NCBI RefSeq assembly: GCF_014205335.1
Contig: NZ_JACHNH010000001.1
Location: forward strand, 3,218,501-3,282,500
Source: Amorphoplanes digitatis
GTDB lineage: Bacteria > Actinomycetota > Actinomycetes > Mycobacteriales > Micromonosporaceae
Length of the DNA: 64,000 bases
Reading direction: 5' to 3'
The notes under the pieces are model-generated. The model did not search any database. It was not told the origin of the DNA and was given only the letters and a program-made list of their open reading frames with translations. A program made the position numbers and the translations under genes. Positions 20,780 to 29,840 of the stretch are shown piece after piece. Position 1 is the stretch's first letter, and each line of letters opens with the position of its first letter.

Positions 20780-23700
20780 ATGTCTGTAACGCCCTTGAGC
20801 CAGGACCTCGCCGAGCTTCGCCGCCGCATGTCCGACCTGCTACCCCGCGACGAGCGCCGGCTGCAACGCCGGCTCGAGGGCAGCCGCCGGATCCGCGACG
20901 AGCTCGCGCGCTCCGCCGTGCTCACCGAGATAGCCGCCGAGGTCGCCGAGGCCGAGCGGCGCCGCGACGCGCGGCTGGCCGCCGTCCCGCCGATCACCTA
21001 CCCCGACGAGCTGCCGGTCAGCCAGCGGCGCGACGACATCATGGCGGCGATCCGCGACCACCAGGTCGTGGTGATCGCCGGCGAGACCGGCTCGGGCAAG
21101 ACCACCCAGCTGCCGAAGATCTGCCTGGAGCTGGGCCGGGGCGTCCGTGGCCAGATCGGGCACACCCAGCCGCGCCGGATCGCGGCCCGCACGGTCGCCG
21201 AGCGGATCGCCGAGGAGCTCGGCACCCCGCTGGGCTCGACGGTCGGCTACAAGGTCCGCTTCACCGACCAGGTCACCGACGAGACCATGGTCAAGGTGAT
21301 GACCGACGGCATCCTGCTCGCCGAGATCCAGAACGACCGGATGCTGCGCCGCTACGACACGCTGATCATCGACGAGGCGCACGAGCGCAGCCTCAACATC
21401 GACTTCATCCTCGGCTACCTCGCCCAGCTGCTGCCCAAGCGCCCCGACCTGAAGCTGATCATCACCTCGGCGACGATCGAGACCGGGCGCTTCGCCGAGC
21501 ACTTCGCGGGCCCGGCCGGTCCCGCGCCGGTCATCGAGGTGTCCGGGCGGACCTACCCCGTCGAGGTGCGCTACCGTCCGCTGGCCCGGCTCACCGGTGA
21601 GGAGGACGAGGAGCTCCGCGAGGAGCCGATCGACCAGGTGGACGGGATCGCCGCCGCCGTCGACGAGCTCGGCGCCGAGAGCAGCGGCGACATCCTGGTC
21701 TTCCTCAGCGGCGAGCGGGAGATCCGCGACACCGCGGACGCGCTCAACCGCCGCGACCTGAGGAACACCGAGATCGTCCCGCTCTACGGCCGGCTCTCCG
21801 CGGCCGAGCAGCACAAGGTCTTCCAGGCGCACGCCGGCCGCCGGGTGGTGCTCGCCACCAACGTCGCCGAGACGTCCCTGACGGTTCCCGGTATCCGCTA
21901 CGTGATCGACCCCGGCACCGCCCGGATCTCGCGCTACAGCAGCCGGCTCAAGGTGCAGCGGCTGCCGATCGAGGCGGTCTCGCAGGCCAGCGCCAACCAG
22001 CGCAAGGGCCGCTGCGGGCGTACGTCGGACGGCATCTGCATCCGGCTGTACTCGGAGGAGGACTTCGAGGCGCGGCCGGCGTTCACCGAGCCGGAGATCC
22101 TGCGGACCAACCTGGCCAGCGTCATCCTCCAGATGACCAGCCTGGGGCTCGGCGACCTGGCCGCGTTCCCGTTCATCGACCCGCCGGACAAGCGCAACGT
22201 CACCGACGGCGTGAAGCTGCTGGAGGAGCTCGGCGCCCTCGAGCAGCGCAAGCTCACCCCGATGGGCCGCCAGCTCGCCCAGCTGCCGGTCGACCCGCGG
22301 CTGGCCCGCATGGTCATCGAGGCGGACAAACAGGACTGCCTCGCCGAGGTCATGGTCATCACCGCGGCGCTGTCCATCCAGGATCCCCGTGAGCGGCCGG
22401 CCGACCGGCAGCAGCAGGCCGACGAGAAACACGCCCGGTTCGCCGACAAGGAATCCGACTTCTTCAGCTACCTCAACCTGTGGCGCTACCTGCGGGAGAA
22501 GCAGCGCGAGCTGTCCGGCAACCAGTTCCGCCGGCTGTGCCGTGCCGAGTTCCTCAACTACCTGCGGGTCCGCGAGTGGCAGGACATCTACTCGCAGCTG
22601 CGGCAGGTCGCCCGTACCCTCGGGCTCACGCTCACCGAGCGTGACGAGCTCGGCGGGGGTCAGGCCGTGCACACGGCCCTGCTCGCCGGCCTGCTCTCGC
22701 ACATCGGCCTGAAGGACACGGACAAGCGCGAATATCTCGGCGCCCGCGGCGCCAAGTTCGCGATCTTCCCGGGCTCGGCCCTGTTCAAGAAGCAGCCACG
22801 CTGGGTGATGTCGGCCGAGCTGGTCGAGACGTCGCGGCTCTGGGGCCGGGTGAACGCGCGCATCGAGCCCGAGTGGGCCGAGAAGCTCGCGCCGCACCTG
22901 GTCAAGCGCAGCTACAGCGAGCCGCACTGGGAGAAGAAGCAGGGCGCCGTGATGGCCTACGAGAAGGTGACCCTCTACGGGCTGCCGATCGTGCCCCGGC
23001 GCAAGGTCGGCTACGCCCGGGTCGATCCGGCGATGTGCCGCGAGCTGTTCATCCGGCACGCGCTCGTCGAGGGGGACTGGGAGACCCATCACCCGTTCTT
23101 CGCCGAGAACGCCAAGCTCCTGGCCCGGATCGAGGAGATCGAGAACCGGGCCCGCCGCCGGGACATCGCCGTCGACGACGAGACCGTGTACGCCCTCTAC
23201 GACGCCCGCATCCCCGCCGACGTCGTCTCCGCCCGGCACTTCGACGCGTGGTGGAAGACGGCCCGGCACGCCGACCCCGGCCTGCTCACCTTCACCCGCG
23301 AGCTGCTCGTCAACGCGGGCCGCGACGCCGTCGACCCGGGCGCCTACCCGGACGCCTGGCTCGCCGGCGGCGTCCGGCTGCCGCTGAGCTACCAGTTCGA
23401 GCCCGGCGCGGCCGGCGACGGCGTGACCGTGCGGGTGCCGCTCGCGCTGCTCAACAAGCTCGACGCCGAGGACTTCGGCTGGTCGGTGCCGGGCCTGCGC
23501 AAGGAGGTCGTGGTCGCGCTGATCCGGGCGCTGCCCAAGCACCTGCGTACCAGCTTCGTGCCGGTGCCGGACTGGGCCGAGGCCGTGCTGAGCCGGGTGC
23601 CCGCCCGCCGGGGCTCGCTGCCCGACGCGGTCGGTGGCGAGCTGCGCCGGCTCACCGGCACGGTCGTGCCCCGCGACGCCTGGCGCCCGGACCAGGTGCC

Positions 23701-24706
23701 GGACCACCTCAAGATGAACTTCCGGGTGGTGAACGAGGAGGGCGGCGTGGTCGGCCAGGGCCGCGACCTCGACGTGCTGCGCGCGAGCCTCGCGCCCAAG
23801 GTGCGGGCGACCATCTCGGCGGCCGCCGGCGACATCGAGCGCCGCGGCATCACGACGAACGACTTCGGCACGCTGCCCCGCTCGGTCGCCCAGGTGCGCG
23901 GCGGGTACGAGGTGACCGTCTACCCGGCGCTCGTCGACGAGGGTGACAGCGTCGCCGTCCGGGTGCTGGAGTCCGAGGCCGGTCAGCGCGAGGCGATGCG
24001 GGCCGGCACCCGCCGGCTGCTGATGCTCACGCTGCCGCCCGCGGCCCGCTTCCTCCAGGGCCGGCTCGACAACCGCGCCAAGCTGGAGCTGTCCCGGGGC
24101 AACCCGTACCGGTCGATCGCCGACCTGCTCGACGACTGCGCCGGCGCGGCCGTCGACAAGCTCGTCGCCGACGCGGGCGGCCCGGCCTGGGACAAGGAGT
24201 CCTTCGCGAAGCTGCGCGAGGAGGTCCGCGCCGACCTGGTCGACGCGGTCGCCAACGTCGTCACCCAGGTGCGTGCCGTGCTCGCCACCTCGTACGAGGT
24301 GGACCAGCGGCTGGCCGGCACCCGCGAGGTGTCGCTGCTTCCGGCGCTGGCCGACATCCGGCAGCAGCTCAAGGGCCTGGTCTATCAGGGCTTCGTCACC
24401 GAGACCGGCTGGCGGCAGCTGCACCACCTGCCGCGCTATCTGCGCGGCATGACGCACCGCCTCGACCGGCTCGGCGCGACGCTGGCCCGGGACCGGCAGC
24501 TCACGGCCCAGGTTCACGAGATCGAGCAGGAGTACCGCGAGCTGCGGGCCGAGTCGGCGCCGGGCGGCCCGGCCGACGAGGGGCTGCGCGAGATCCGCTG
24601 GATGATCGAGGAACTGCGGATCAACCTCTTCGCGCAGGCGCTCGGCACGGCGTACCCCGTATCGGACAAGCGGATCTACAAGGCCATGGACCAGCTGCCC
24701 GCGTAG
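20780..24706 (+). CDS. hrpA: ATP-dependent RNA helicase HrpA (DEAH box)
   Basis: A 1308-residue cytoplasmic DEAH-box helicase unwinding RNA with NTP hydrolysis. Motif I GETGSGKTTQLPK is near residue 105, motif II IIDEAHERSLN near 198, motif III ITSATIE near 231, motif VI region SANQRKGRCGRTS near 415. The rest is the long HrpA-specific C-terminal half (YSEPHWEKKQGAVMAYEKVT among its conserved blocks). Length is normal for full HrpA. The isolated gene has a candidate -10 box 9 nt upstream. Confidence 0.95.
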   Translation: MSVTPLSQDLAELRRRMSDLLPRDERRLQRRLEGSRRIRDELARSAVLTEIAAEVAEAERRRDARLAAVPPITYPDELPVSQRRDDIMAAIRDHQVVVIAGETGSGKTTQLPKICLELGRGVRGQIGHTQPRRIAARTVAERIAEELGTPLGSTVGYKVRFTDQVTDETMVKVMTDGILLAEIQNDRMLRRYDTLIIDEAHERSLNIDFILGYLAQLLPKRPDLKLIITSATIETGRFAEHFAGPAGPAPVIEVSGRTYPVEVRYRPLARLTGEEDEELREEPIDQVDGIAAAVDELGAESSGDILVFLSGEREIRDTADALNRRDLRNTEIVPLYGRLSAAEQHKVFQAHAGRRVVLATNVAETSLTVPGIRYVIDPGTARISRYSSRLKVQRLPIEAVSQASANQRKGRCGRTSDGICIRLYSEEDFEARPAFTEPEILRTNLASVILQMTSLGLGDLAAFPFIDPPDKRNVTDGVKLLEELGALEQRKLTPMGRQLAQLPVDPRLARMVIEADKQDCLAEVMVITAALSIQDPRERPADRQQQADEKHARFADKESDFFSYLNLWRYLREKQRELSGNQFRRLCRAEFLNYLRVREWQDIYSQLRQVARTLGLTLTERDELGGGQAVHTALLAGLLSHIGLKDTDKREYLGARGAKFAIFPGSALFKKQPRWVMSAELVETSRLWGRVNARIEPEWAEKLAPHLVKRSYSEPHWEKKQGAVMAYEKVTLYGLPIVPRRKVGYARVDPAMCRELFIRHALVEGDWETHHPFFAENAKLLARIEEIENRARRRDIAVDDETVYALYDARIPADVVSARHFDAWWKTARHADPGLLTFTRELLVNAGRDAVDPGAYPDAWLAGGVRLPLSYQFEPGAAGDGVTVRVPLALLNKLDAEDFGWSVPGLRKEVVVALIRALPKHLRTSFVPVPDWAEAVLSRVPARRGSLPDAVGGELRRLTGTVVPRDAWRPDQVPDHLKMNFRVVNEEGGVVGQGRDLDVLRASLAPKVRATISAAAGDIERRGITTNDFGTLPRSVAQVRGGYEVTVYPALVDEGDSVAVRVLESEAGQREAMRAGTRRLLMLTLPPAARFLQGRLDNRAKLELSRGNPYRSIADLLDDCAGAAVDKLVADAGGPAWDKESFAKLREEVRADLVDAVANVVTQVRAVLATSYEVDQRLAGTREVSLLPALADIRQQLKGLVYQGFVTETGWRQLHHLPRYLRGMTHRLDRLGATLARDRQLTAQVHEIEQEYRELRAESAPGGPADEGLREIRWMIEELRINLFAQALGTAYPVSDKRIYKAMDQLPA

Positions 24707-24768
24707 CACCCAGGGGAGGGGTCGGGTGCCGTTCGGTTACCCGGCTGTCAACCGGCGGCGCGAGGCCC

Positions 24769-24774
24769 TAGCGT
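24769..24774 (+). promoter_or_regulatory. -10 hexamer of a leaderless promoter
   Basis: TAGCGT ends 7 nt before the ATG at 24782, with no Shine-Dalgarno. Confidence 0.6.
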
Positions 24775-24781
24775 CCTCCCC

Positions 24782-25162
24782 ATGAAGAACGAATTCCTCG
24801 CCTTCGCCCCGGTTTCCACCACTCCCGTCGCCGACCCGAACCGCGCGCTGCTGGACGAGATGATGGCGCGGGTCGGCGTCGACGGCCTCGCGGCCGCGCT
24901 CGGCGACGCGGGCCTGCTGGCCCAGGTCGACCAGCACGCCGCCGCCGTGCGCAACGCGCTCGGGCAGGCCGGCCGCGAGGTCGACGCGGAGGGCCTGGCC
25001 GCGTACGCCAAGTCGATCTCCGCCGCCGCGGCGCGGATGGGCCGCCCGGTGCCGCAGCCGGGTCAGGCGTACCTGTCGGGCTCGGCGTGGCTGTCGGCGG
25101 AGTGGCACCTCATGCGCCTGGTCGCCGTCTGCATGATCGCGGAGTCCGCCGGCCTGCTCTGA
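24782..25162 (+). CDS. Small conserved-looking hypothetical protein
   Basis: A 126-residue Ala/Leu-rich, probably all-helical soluble protein with no export signal. It resembles small actinobacterial proteins having a GLAAALGDAGLLAQVDQHAAA-like core (residues 33-55); I cannot name the family with certainty. The C-terminus (SAEWHLMRLVAVCMIAESAG) is hydrophobic but short of a clear membrane helix. The start is fixed by a leaderless -10 element. It stands alone between hrpA and the LamG-like gene. Confidence 0.65.
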   Translation: MKNEFLAFAPVSTTPVADPNRALLDEMMARVGVDGLAAALGDAGLLAQVDQHAAAVRNALGQAGREVDAEGLAAYAKSISAAAARMGRPVPQPGQAYLSGSAWLSAEWHLMRLVAVCMIAESAGLL

Positions 25163-25214
25163 AGATCACCCGAAATGCGTATGTGGTCTGAATTGTAATA
25201 TTAAGAGCTTTCAG

Positions 25215-25220
25215 TACCAT
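25215..25220 (+). promoter_or_regulatory. -10 hexamer of a leaderless promoter in an AT-rich stretch
   Basis: TACCAT ends 7 nt before the ATG at 25228. The 40 bp upstream (25175-25214) is unusually AT-rich for this window. Confidence 0.55.
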
Positions 25221-25227
25221 TTGTTAC

Positions 25228-25965
25228 ATGCGTCTCATCGCCCTTACAGTGGCCTCCGCGCTGGCTGTCACAGCCACGCCCGCCCTCGCCGCCATCGCGG
25301 CTCCTGTCGCCGAGCCCGCGCCGATCACGGTCGCCCGGTATACGTTCGACGCCGGCAACGCCACCGCTAGCCGCATCGCGGACACCTCGGGACGGGGATC
25401 CGCCCTGACCATCCGCACCGCCGATCAGGGAAAGATCACCTTCACCGGCACCACCGACAAGTACGCCGCGTTCCCGGCCGCCTGCGCCGCGACGGCGACC
25501 GTCTGTCCCCGCGCCATGCTCGAGGGGACCGACGACGCCGACCTCGACCCGGGCACCCGCCGGTTCCGCTGGGGCGCCAGCGTCCGGGTCGCGAGGACCC
25601 AGGTGACCGGCTCCACCAACATCATCCAGAAGGGCGTCACCGACACGGCGAGCCAGTGGAAGCTGCAAATCGGCGGCAACCACGGCAAGGCCAGCTGCGT
25701 GGTCGTCGGGCAGGGCGCGAGCCAGCTCTACCTGGTGCGCTCGAGCGTGCCGGTGGCGGACAGCGCCTGGCATGACGTCATGTGCCAGCGGTCGGGCGCG
25801 GCGCTGTCGATCTACGTCGACGGCACCGAGCGGGGTCGCACCGCGATCCCGGCGGCCCTGTCCATCGCCAACGACATGCCGCTGCGGATCGGCGGCCCGA
25901 ACTTCAACATCAAGAGCGACATGTACCACGGCGCGCTCGACGACGTGTACGCCCGCCTGGGCTGA
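25228..25965 (+). CDS. Secreted LamG/concanavalin-A-like lectin-fold protein
   Basis: A 245-residue exported protein: signal peptide 1-22 (MRLIALTVASALAVTATPAL, cleavage after ALA), then one jellyroll of the laminin-G-like/ConA-like type. Supporting strands are ITVARYTFDAGNATASRIAD, RFRWGASVRV, a mid-domain KLQIGGNHGK and SWHDV-like SAWHDVMCQRSGAALSIYVD near residue 185, a LamG hallmark. Four cysteines could form two disulfides. No catalytic residues were recognised, so it may bind carbohydrate or protein outside the cell. A strong hairpin terminator follows. Confidence 0.8.
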   Translation: MRLIALTVASALAVTATPALAAIAAPVAEPAPITVARYTFDAGNATASRIADTSGRGSALTIRTADQGKITFTGTTDKYAAFPAACAATATVCPRAMLEGTDDADLDPGTRRFRWGASVRVARTQVTGSTNIIQKGVTDTASQWKLQIGGNHGKASCVVVGQGASQLYLVRSSVPVADSAWHDVMCQRSGAALSIYVDGTERGRTAIPAALSIANDMPLRIGGPNFNIKSDMYHGALDDVYARLG

Positions 25966-25976
25966 CAACTATGAGC

Positions 25977-26011
25977 ATCAGGGCCGGAACCCGACGGGTT
26001 CCGGCCCTGAT
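25977..26011. terminator. Bidirectional hairpin terminator
   Basis: A perfect 16-bp stem (ATCAGGGCCGGAACCC, 25977-25992, with 25996-26011) around a 3-nt loop, 12 bp after the LamG-like stop and shared with the convergent small gene at 26044. Confidence 0.85.
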
Positions 26012-26043
26012 CGATCGAAGCGGCTGCGGTGTTCGGTCGCGGC

Positions 26044-26268
26044 TCAGCTGCGGCGGAAGGCGTACGAGCGGCCGGAGCCGCCGGTGGCCCGCCCGGCACG
26101 GTCCCGCTCGGACCGCTGCCGGGCCGCCTGCCGGATGTCGTCCGCGCCGTGGTGCGCCAGGGTGGCGGCGGCGGGATGCTGGTCGTGGGTGTCGAGTTCC
26201 GGCACCGAGCCCGCCATATCCTGGCGGGCCATCTCGTCCGAGTCGACGTGTACGGCAAAATCACGCAT
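26044..26268 (-). CDS. Small hydrophilic hypothetical protein
   Basis: A 74-residue charged, His/Asp/Arg-rich protein without signal or membrane helix. It begins MRDFAVHVDSDEMARQDM, and the second half is basic (RQAARQRSERDRAGR). The start is well set by GGAGG with a 6-nt spacer. It is not recognised, and low complexity in the C-terminal half suggests disorder. The long hairpin 32 bp after its stop acts as terminator. Confidence 0.6.
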   Translation of the reverse strand: MRDFAVHVDSDEMARQDMAGSVPELDTHDQHPAAATLAHHGADDIRQAARQRSERDRAGRATGGSGRSYAFRRS

Positions 26269-26437
26269 GAAAGACCTCCGTATGGCACGAGGCGGAGTAC
26301 GGGACAGTCGATGAAGTCCGCGCGCGGATCACGGCGCGCCCAGATACGCGGGCCCGGCGAAGCGGCCGGGGTGACGGCGTCAGGAGTCCATACGGGCCAC
26401 CATAACTCCGCCCCCGGCACCGGGCGACCCGATTGGC

Positions 26438-27211
26438 TCAGGCGGGCGCCTCGGTGTCGACGATGATCGGGGCGTGGTCGGACGGGCCCTTGCCCTTGCG
26501 GGCCTCCCGGTCCACCACCGCGTCACGCACCGTGGCGGCCACGTCCGGGGTGGCGTAGACCAGGTCGATCCGCATGCCCTTGTTCTGGTGGAACATCCCG
26601 GCGCGGTAGTCCCAGTAGGTGTACGGCCGGTCGCCCTTGAGCGGCCGGGGCACCACGTCGGTGAGGCCGAGCGCGCGCAGGGCGGCCAGCGCGTCGCGCT
26701 CCGGCGGGGTGACGTGGGTGGCACCGATGAAGACCTCGGGGTCCCAGACGTCGTCGTCGGTCGGGGCGACGTTGAAGTCGCCGGCCACGACGGCCGGCCC
26801 CGGCCGCGCCGCGAGGGCGTCGCGCAGCGCGGCGAACCACGCCAGCTTGTACGCGTAGTGCGGGTCCTCCGGCGTGCGCCCGTTCGGGACGTACACCGAG
26901 GTGAACCGGATGTCGCCGCAGGTGGCGCTGATCGCGCGGGCCTCGGGGCCGGGAAAGCCCGGCTCGCCGTCGAAGCCGTGCCGTACGTCGTCGAGCCCGA
27001 TCCTGGAGAGCAGCGCGACGCCGTTCCAGCGGCCCTGCCCGTACGCGGCGGTCTGATAGCCCAGGTCGGCGACCTCGGCCGCGGGGAAGCCGTCCGCCGC
27101 GACCTTGGTCTCTTGCAGGCATAGCACATCCGGGCCGGCCTGGTCGAGCCACTCGAGCAGCCGGGGCAGGCGGGCCTTTACCGAGTTCACGTTCCAGGTG
27201 GCGAAGCGCAT
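26438..27211 (-). CDS. xth: Exodeoxyribonuclease III
   Basis: A 257-residue Mg-dependent AP endonuclease / 3'-5' exonuclease of base-excision repair. Motifs in order: FATWNVNSVKARLPR, VLCLQETK (metal-binding Glu), TSVYVPNG, VVAGDFNVAPTDDDVWDP, MRIDLVYAT and the terminal SDHAPIIV (catalytic Asp-His). ATG 27211 begins directly at the conserved first strand; an in-frame upstream ATG would add ten unconserved residues. Confidence 0.95.
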   Translation of the reverse strand: MRFATWNVNSVKARLPRLLEWLDQAGPDVLCLQETKVAADGFPAAEVADLGYQTAAYGQGRWNGVALLSRIGLDDVRHGFDGEPGFPGPEARAISATCGDIRFTSVYVPNGRTPEDPHYAYKLAWFAALRDALAARPGPAVVAGDFNVAPTDDDVWDPEVFIGATHVTPPERDALAALRALGLTDVVPRPLKGDRPYTYWDYRAGMFHQNKGMRIDLVYATPDVAATVRDAVVDREARKGKGPSDHAPIIVDTEAPA

Positions 27212-27250
27212 CGCCCCAGCCTGCCACCTGAGGACCGGCAACGGGCGGCG

Positions 27251-27403
27251 TCAGCGCTCCGGGGAGTGGCGCTCGGCGCGCATCGGCGCCGCGGCGCCGC
27301 GGGTGGCGGCGAGCAGCGCGCCCGCCAGGCCGAGGGCCAGCAGCAGCAGAACGGCGACGAGCCAGACCACGGAGCCCTCGGATCCGGTCAGCGCTGTCAT
27401 CAT
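27251..27403 (-). CDS. Small single-pass membrane protein
   Basis: A 50-residue protein of unknown function. One transmembrane helix at about residues 12-33 (VVWLVAVLLLLALGLAGALL) is followed by a short basic tail. The start has an ideal AGGAGG with a 6-nt spacer before ATG 27403; a second ATG follows directly. It precedes xth by 39 bp on the same strand and may be co-transcribed with it. Confidence 0.6.
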   Translation of the reverse strand: MMTALTGSEGSVVWLVAVLLLLALGLAGALLAATRGAAAPMRAERHSPER

Positions 27404-27538
27404 GTGTCGCCTCCTCTGGTGTCCATTGTCATCGGCCGGACAGTGCGAAACGCAAGGATCCGGACCGTGCGAATAATGCCGGACTTGTCGCCGTGACGCC
27501 AGAGGTGGGCGGGACGTTTGTCACCAGGAGTGACCCGA

Positions 27539-29824
27539 TCAGGGGTTGCCGGCGCCCAGTCGGGCATCCCCGGGCAGGTGCAGACGCGCACTCCAGTGGC
27601 GCGCGAAGTCCTCCGGCGGCACGCCCGGGCCCCACAGCCAGCCCTGGCCCTGCGTGACCCCGACGGCGGCGAGCGCGTCGCGCTGCACCCGGGTCTCGAC
27701 GCCCTCCGCCACGATGCTCAGGCCGAGCGCCCGGCCCATGGCGACGACGGCGCGGACGATCTCCTCGTCCTCGCCGTTCTCGCCGAGGCCGGAGACGAAC
27801 GAGCGGTCGATCTTCACCCCGGTCACCGGGAACTGGCGCAGGTAGCCCAGCGCCGAGAAGCCGGTGCCGAAGTCGTCGACGAGCAGCTTCATGCCGAGCT
27901 CGCGCAGCTCGAAGAGCACCCTCGCGGTCACGCCGTCGTCGGCCATCACCGACTCCGTCATCTCCAGGGCGATGGCCGTCGCCGGCACCCCGTAGCGCAT
28001 CAGCTCGGCGGAGACCGTCAGCGGCATCGTCTCGTCGCGCAGCTGGCTGGGTGACACGTTCACCGACAGGTAGAAGTCGGGGCCGACCGTGCCGTCGGCG
28101 CGCCACTGCGCCAGCTGGCGCAGGCCCTCGGTGCGTACCCAGGTGCCCAGCTGGCCGATCAGCCCGGCGTCCTCGGCGATCGGGATGAACGTCGTCGGCG
28201 GGATCGGGCCGCGCTCCGGGTGGTTCCAGCGGGTCAGTGCCTCGGCGCCGACCGGGCGCCCGCTCTCCAGCCGCACGATCGGCTGGTAGACGACGTTGAG
28301 CTGCCCCTCGGCCAGGGCGGTGCGCAGCGCGGCCTCCAGCTCGATGCGCTCGCGCACCCGGTCGTGCATCGAGCTGTCGAAGACCGTCGCGTTGCCCGGG
28401 CCCTCGGCCTTGGAGCGGTACATCGCGGTGTCGGCGTCGCGCAGCAGCGCCTCCGCCGTGGTCGTGGGGGAGCTGTTGCCGGGCGCGTGCGCGATGCCGA
28501 TGGAGGCGCTGATGACGACCTCGGTGTCGCGCACCGGCAGCGGGCGGGCGAAGCACCGGTGCACGTCGTCGACCAGCCGCAGCGCGCCCTGCTCGCCGCC
28601 GACGTACGCGATCAGGAACTCGTCGCCGCCGACCCGGGCCAGCATCGTGCCGGCCGGAAGGACGGCCTGTAGCCGCGTGCCCACCTCGATGACCAGCTGG
28701 TCGCCGGTGTCGTGGCCCCAGGAGTCGTTCACCCACTTGAAGCCGTCGAGGTCGAGGAAGCAGACCCAGACCAGGCGGGGATCGTCCGGCGGCAGCGCGG
28801 CGATCAGCCGCGCGATCTCGGTGGAGATCATCCGCCGGTTCGGCAGGCCGGTCAGCGGGTCGTGCATCGCCTGGTGCTCGGAGTGCAGCTGCGCCGCCAC
28901 CTGCGCCTTCACCGCGGTGACCGCCCGCAGCAGCAGGAGCGCGACGATGGCGATGCCGCAGGCGCCGATGAGCGCGCGGTACTCCGCGGAATGGCCGCCG
29001 ACGAACACCAGCAGCAGGAACGGCGTGAGCACCGCGGGCACGAGCAGCAGCATCCGGCCCCAGGACCAGGCCTGCACCGGATATCGCGTGGCCCGGCCCA
29101 GCTCGACCACCGACGGGTGCAGCGCCGCAACACCCAGCGCCGTGTATGAGAGCAGGAAGGGCACGTCCAGCAGCGGCGAGGCGTAGAGGCGCCCGGAGAT
29201 GCCGATGATCGCGTACGCGACGTCGCCGACCACCAGCAGCGACATGGCCGACAGCAGCGCCTTCAGGCTCACCGGCCAGGTGCGCGCCGTGAAGGTCAGG
29301 TTGACGCAGAGCGCGAGCAGCACCACGTCGAACATGGGGTAGATGCCGGCCAGCACCGAGACGACCACCGACCGGCCGGGGACCGCGGCCGCGGGCGCGG
29401 CAAGTAACAGCGCGCCGGCCAGCCCCGCGGCCAGGCACACGATGAGGCAGTCGAGCACGGCGTGGCGCTCGATGCGCCCGCGCGCCCGCAACAGCAGCGC
29501 GAAGAAGATGCCCAGCAGGATGTAGCCGGGGATGGTGAAGGCGTCGGCGACCAGCGGGTGGTCCACGACCAGCGGCCGGAGCACCACTCCGATCAGGAAG
29601 GACAGCGCCGAGGCGCCCAGGAACGGCCAGGCGGCCCGCGGCTGTGCGCCGAAACGGCGGGGCGCGCCGAAACAGGCCCAGATGGTGCCGACGCCGATGA
29701 CCACGAAGCAGACGTCCGGGGCGATGCCGAGGGTGTACAGCAGCGTGGCGAGCACGCCGATGCCACCGAAGATCTGCCACCACCGCCGACCGGGCGTCGA
29801 CGGAGCTTTGGATCGCACCGTCAT
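27539..29824 (-). CDS. Membrane-bound GGDEF-EAL cyclic-di-GMP enzyme
   Basis: A 761-residue protein: about nine membrane helices (residues 18-315), then GGDEF (about 330-490) and EAL (about 505-745). The diguanylate cyclase has DLDGFKWVNDSWGHDTGDQL and RVGGDEF intact. The RxxD product-inhibition site expected before it is replaced (PAGTMLARVGGDEF). The phosphodiesterase keeps GAEALTRW, NVSPSQL, ALEMTESV, VDDFGTGFSALGYLRQFP, VKIDRSFV and EGVET. Both activities are therefore possible. It starts 16 bp after the universal stress gene. Confidence 0.92.
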   Translation of the reverse strand: MTVRSKAPSTPGRRWWQIFGGIGVLATLLYTLGIAPDVCFVVIGVGTIWACFGAPRRFGAQPRAAWPFLGASALSFLIGVVLRPLVVDHPLVADAFTIPGYILLGIFFALLLRARGRIERHAVLDCLIVCLAAGLAGALLLAAPAAAVPGRSVVVSVLAGIYPMFDVVLLALCVNLTFTARTWPVSLKALLSAMSLLVVGDVAYAIIGISGRLYASPLLDVPFLLSYTALGVAALHPSVVELGRATRYPVQAWSWGRMLLLVPAVLTPFLLLVFVGGHSAEYRALIGACGIAIVALLLLRAVTAVKAQVAAQLHSEHQAMHDPLTGLPNRRMISTEIARLIAALPPDDPRLVWVCFLDLDGFKWVNDSWGHDTGDQLVIEVGTRLQAVLPAGTMLARVGGDEFLIAYVGGEQGALRLVDDVHRCFARPLPVRDTEVVISASIGIAHAPGNSSPTTTAEALLRDADTAMYRSKAEGPGNATVFDSSMHDRVRERIELEAALRTALAEGQLNVVYQPIVRLESGRPVGAEALTRWNHPERGPIPPTTFIPIAEDAGLIGQLGTWVRTEGLRQLAQWRADGTVGPDFYLSVNVSPSQLRDETMPLTVSAELMRYGVPATAIALEMTESVMADDGVTARVLFELRELGMKLLVDDFGTGFSALGYLRQFPVTGVKIDRSFVSGLGENGEDEEIVRAVVAMGRALGLSIVAEGVETRVQRDALAAVGVTQGQGWLWGPGVPPEDFARHWSARLHLPGDARLGAGNP

Positions 29825-29840
29825 CGCCCCCTGGCATATG

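Noticed and set aside
20840..24709. A 1289-codon minus-strand frame covering hrpA
   Set aside because: It mirrors hrpA. The composition is His/Asp/Arg/Val-rich without known motifs and no ribosome site was found.
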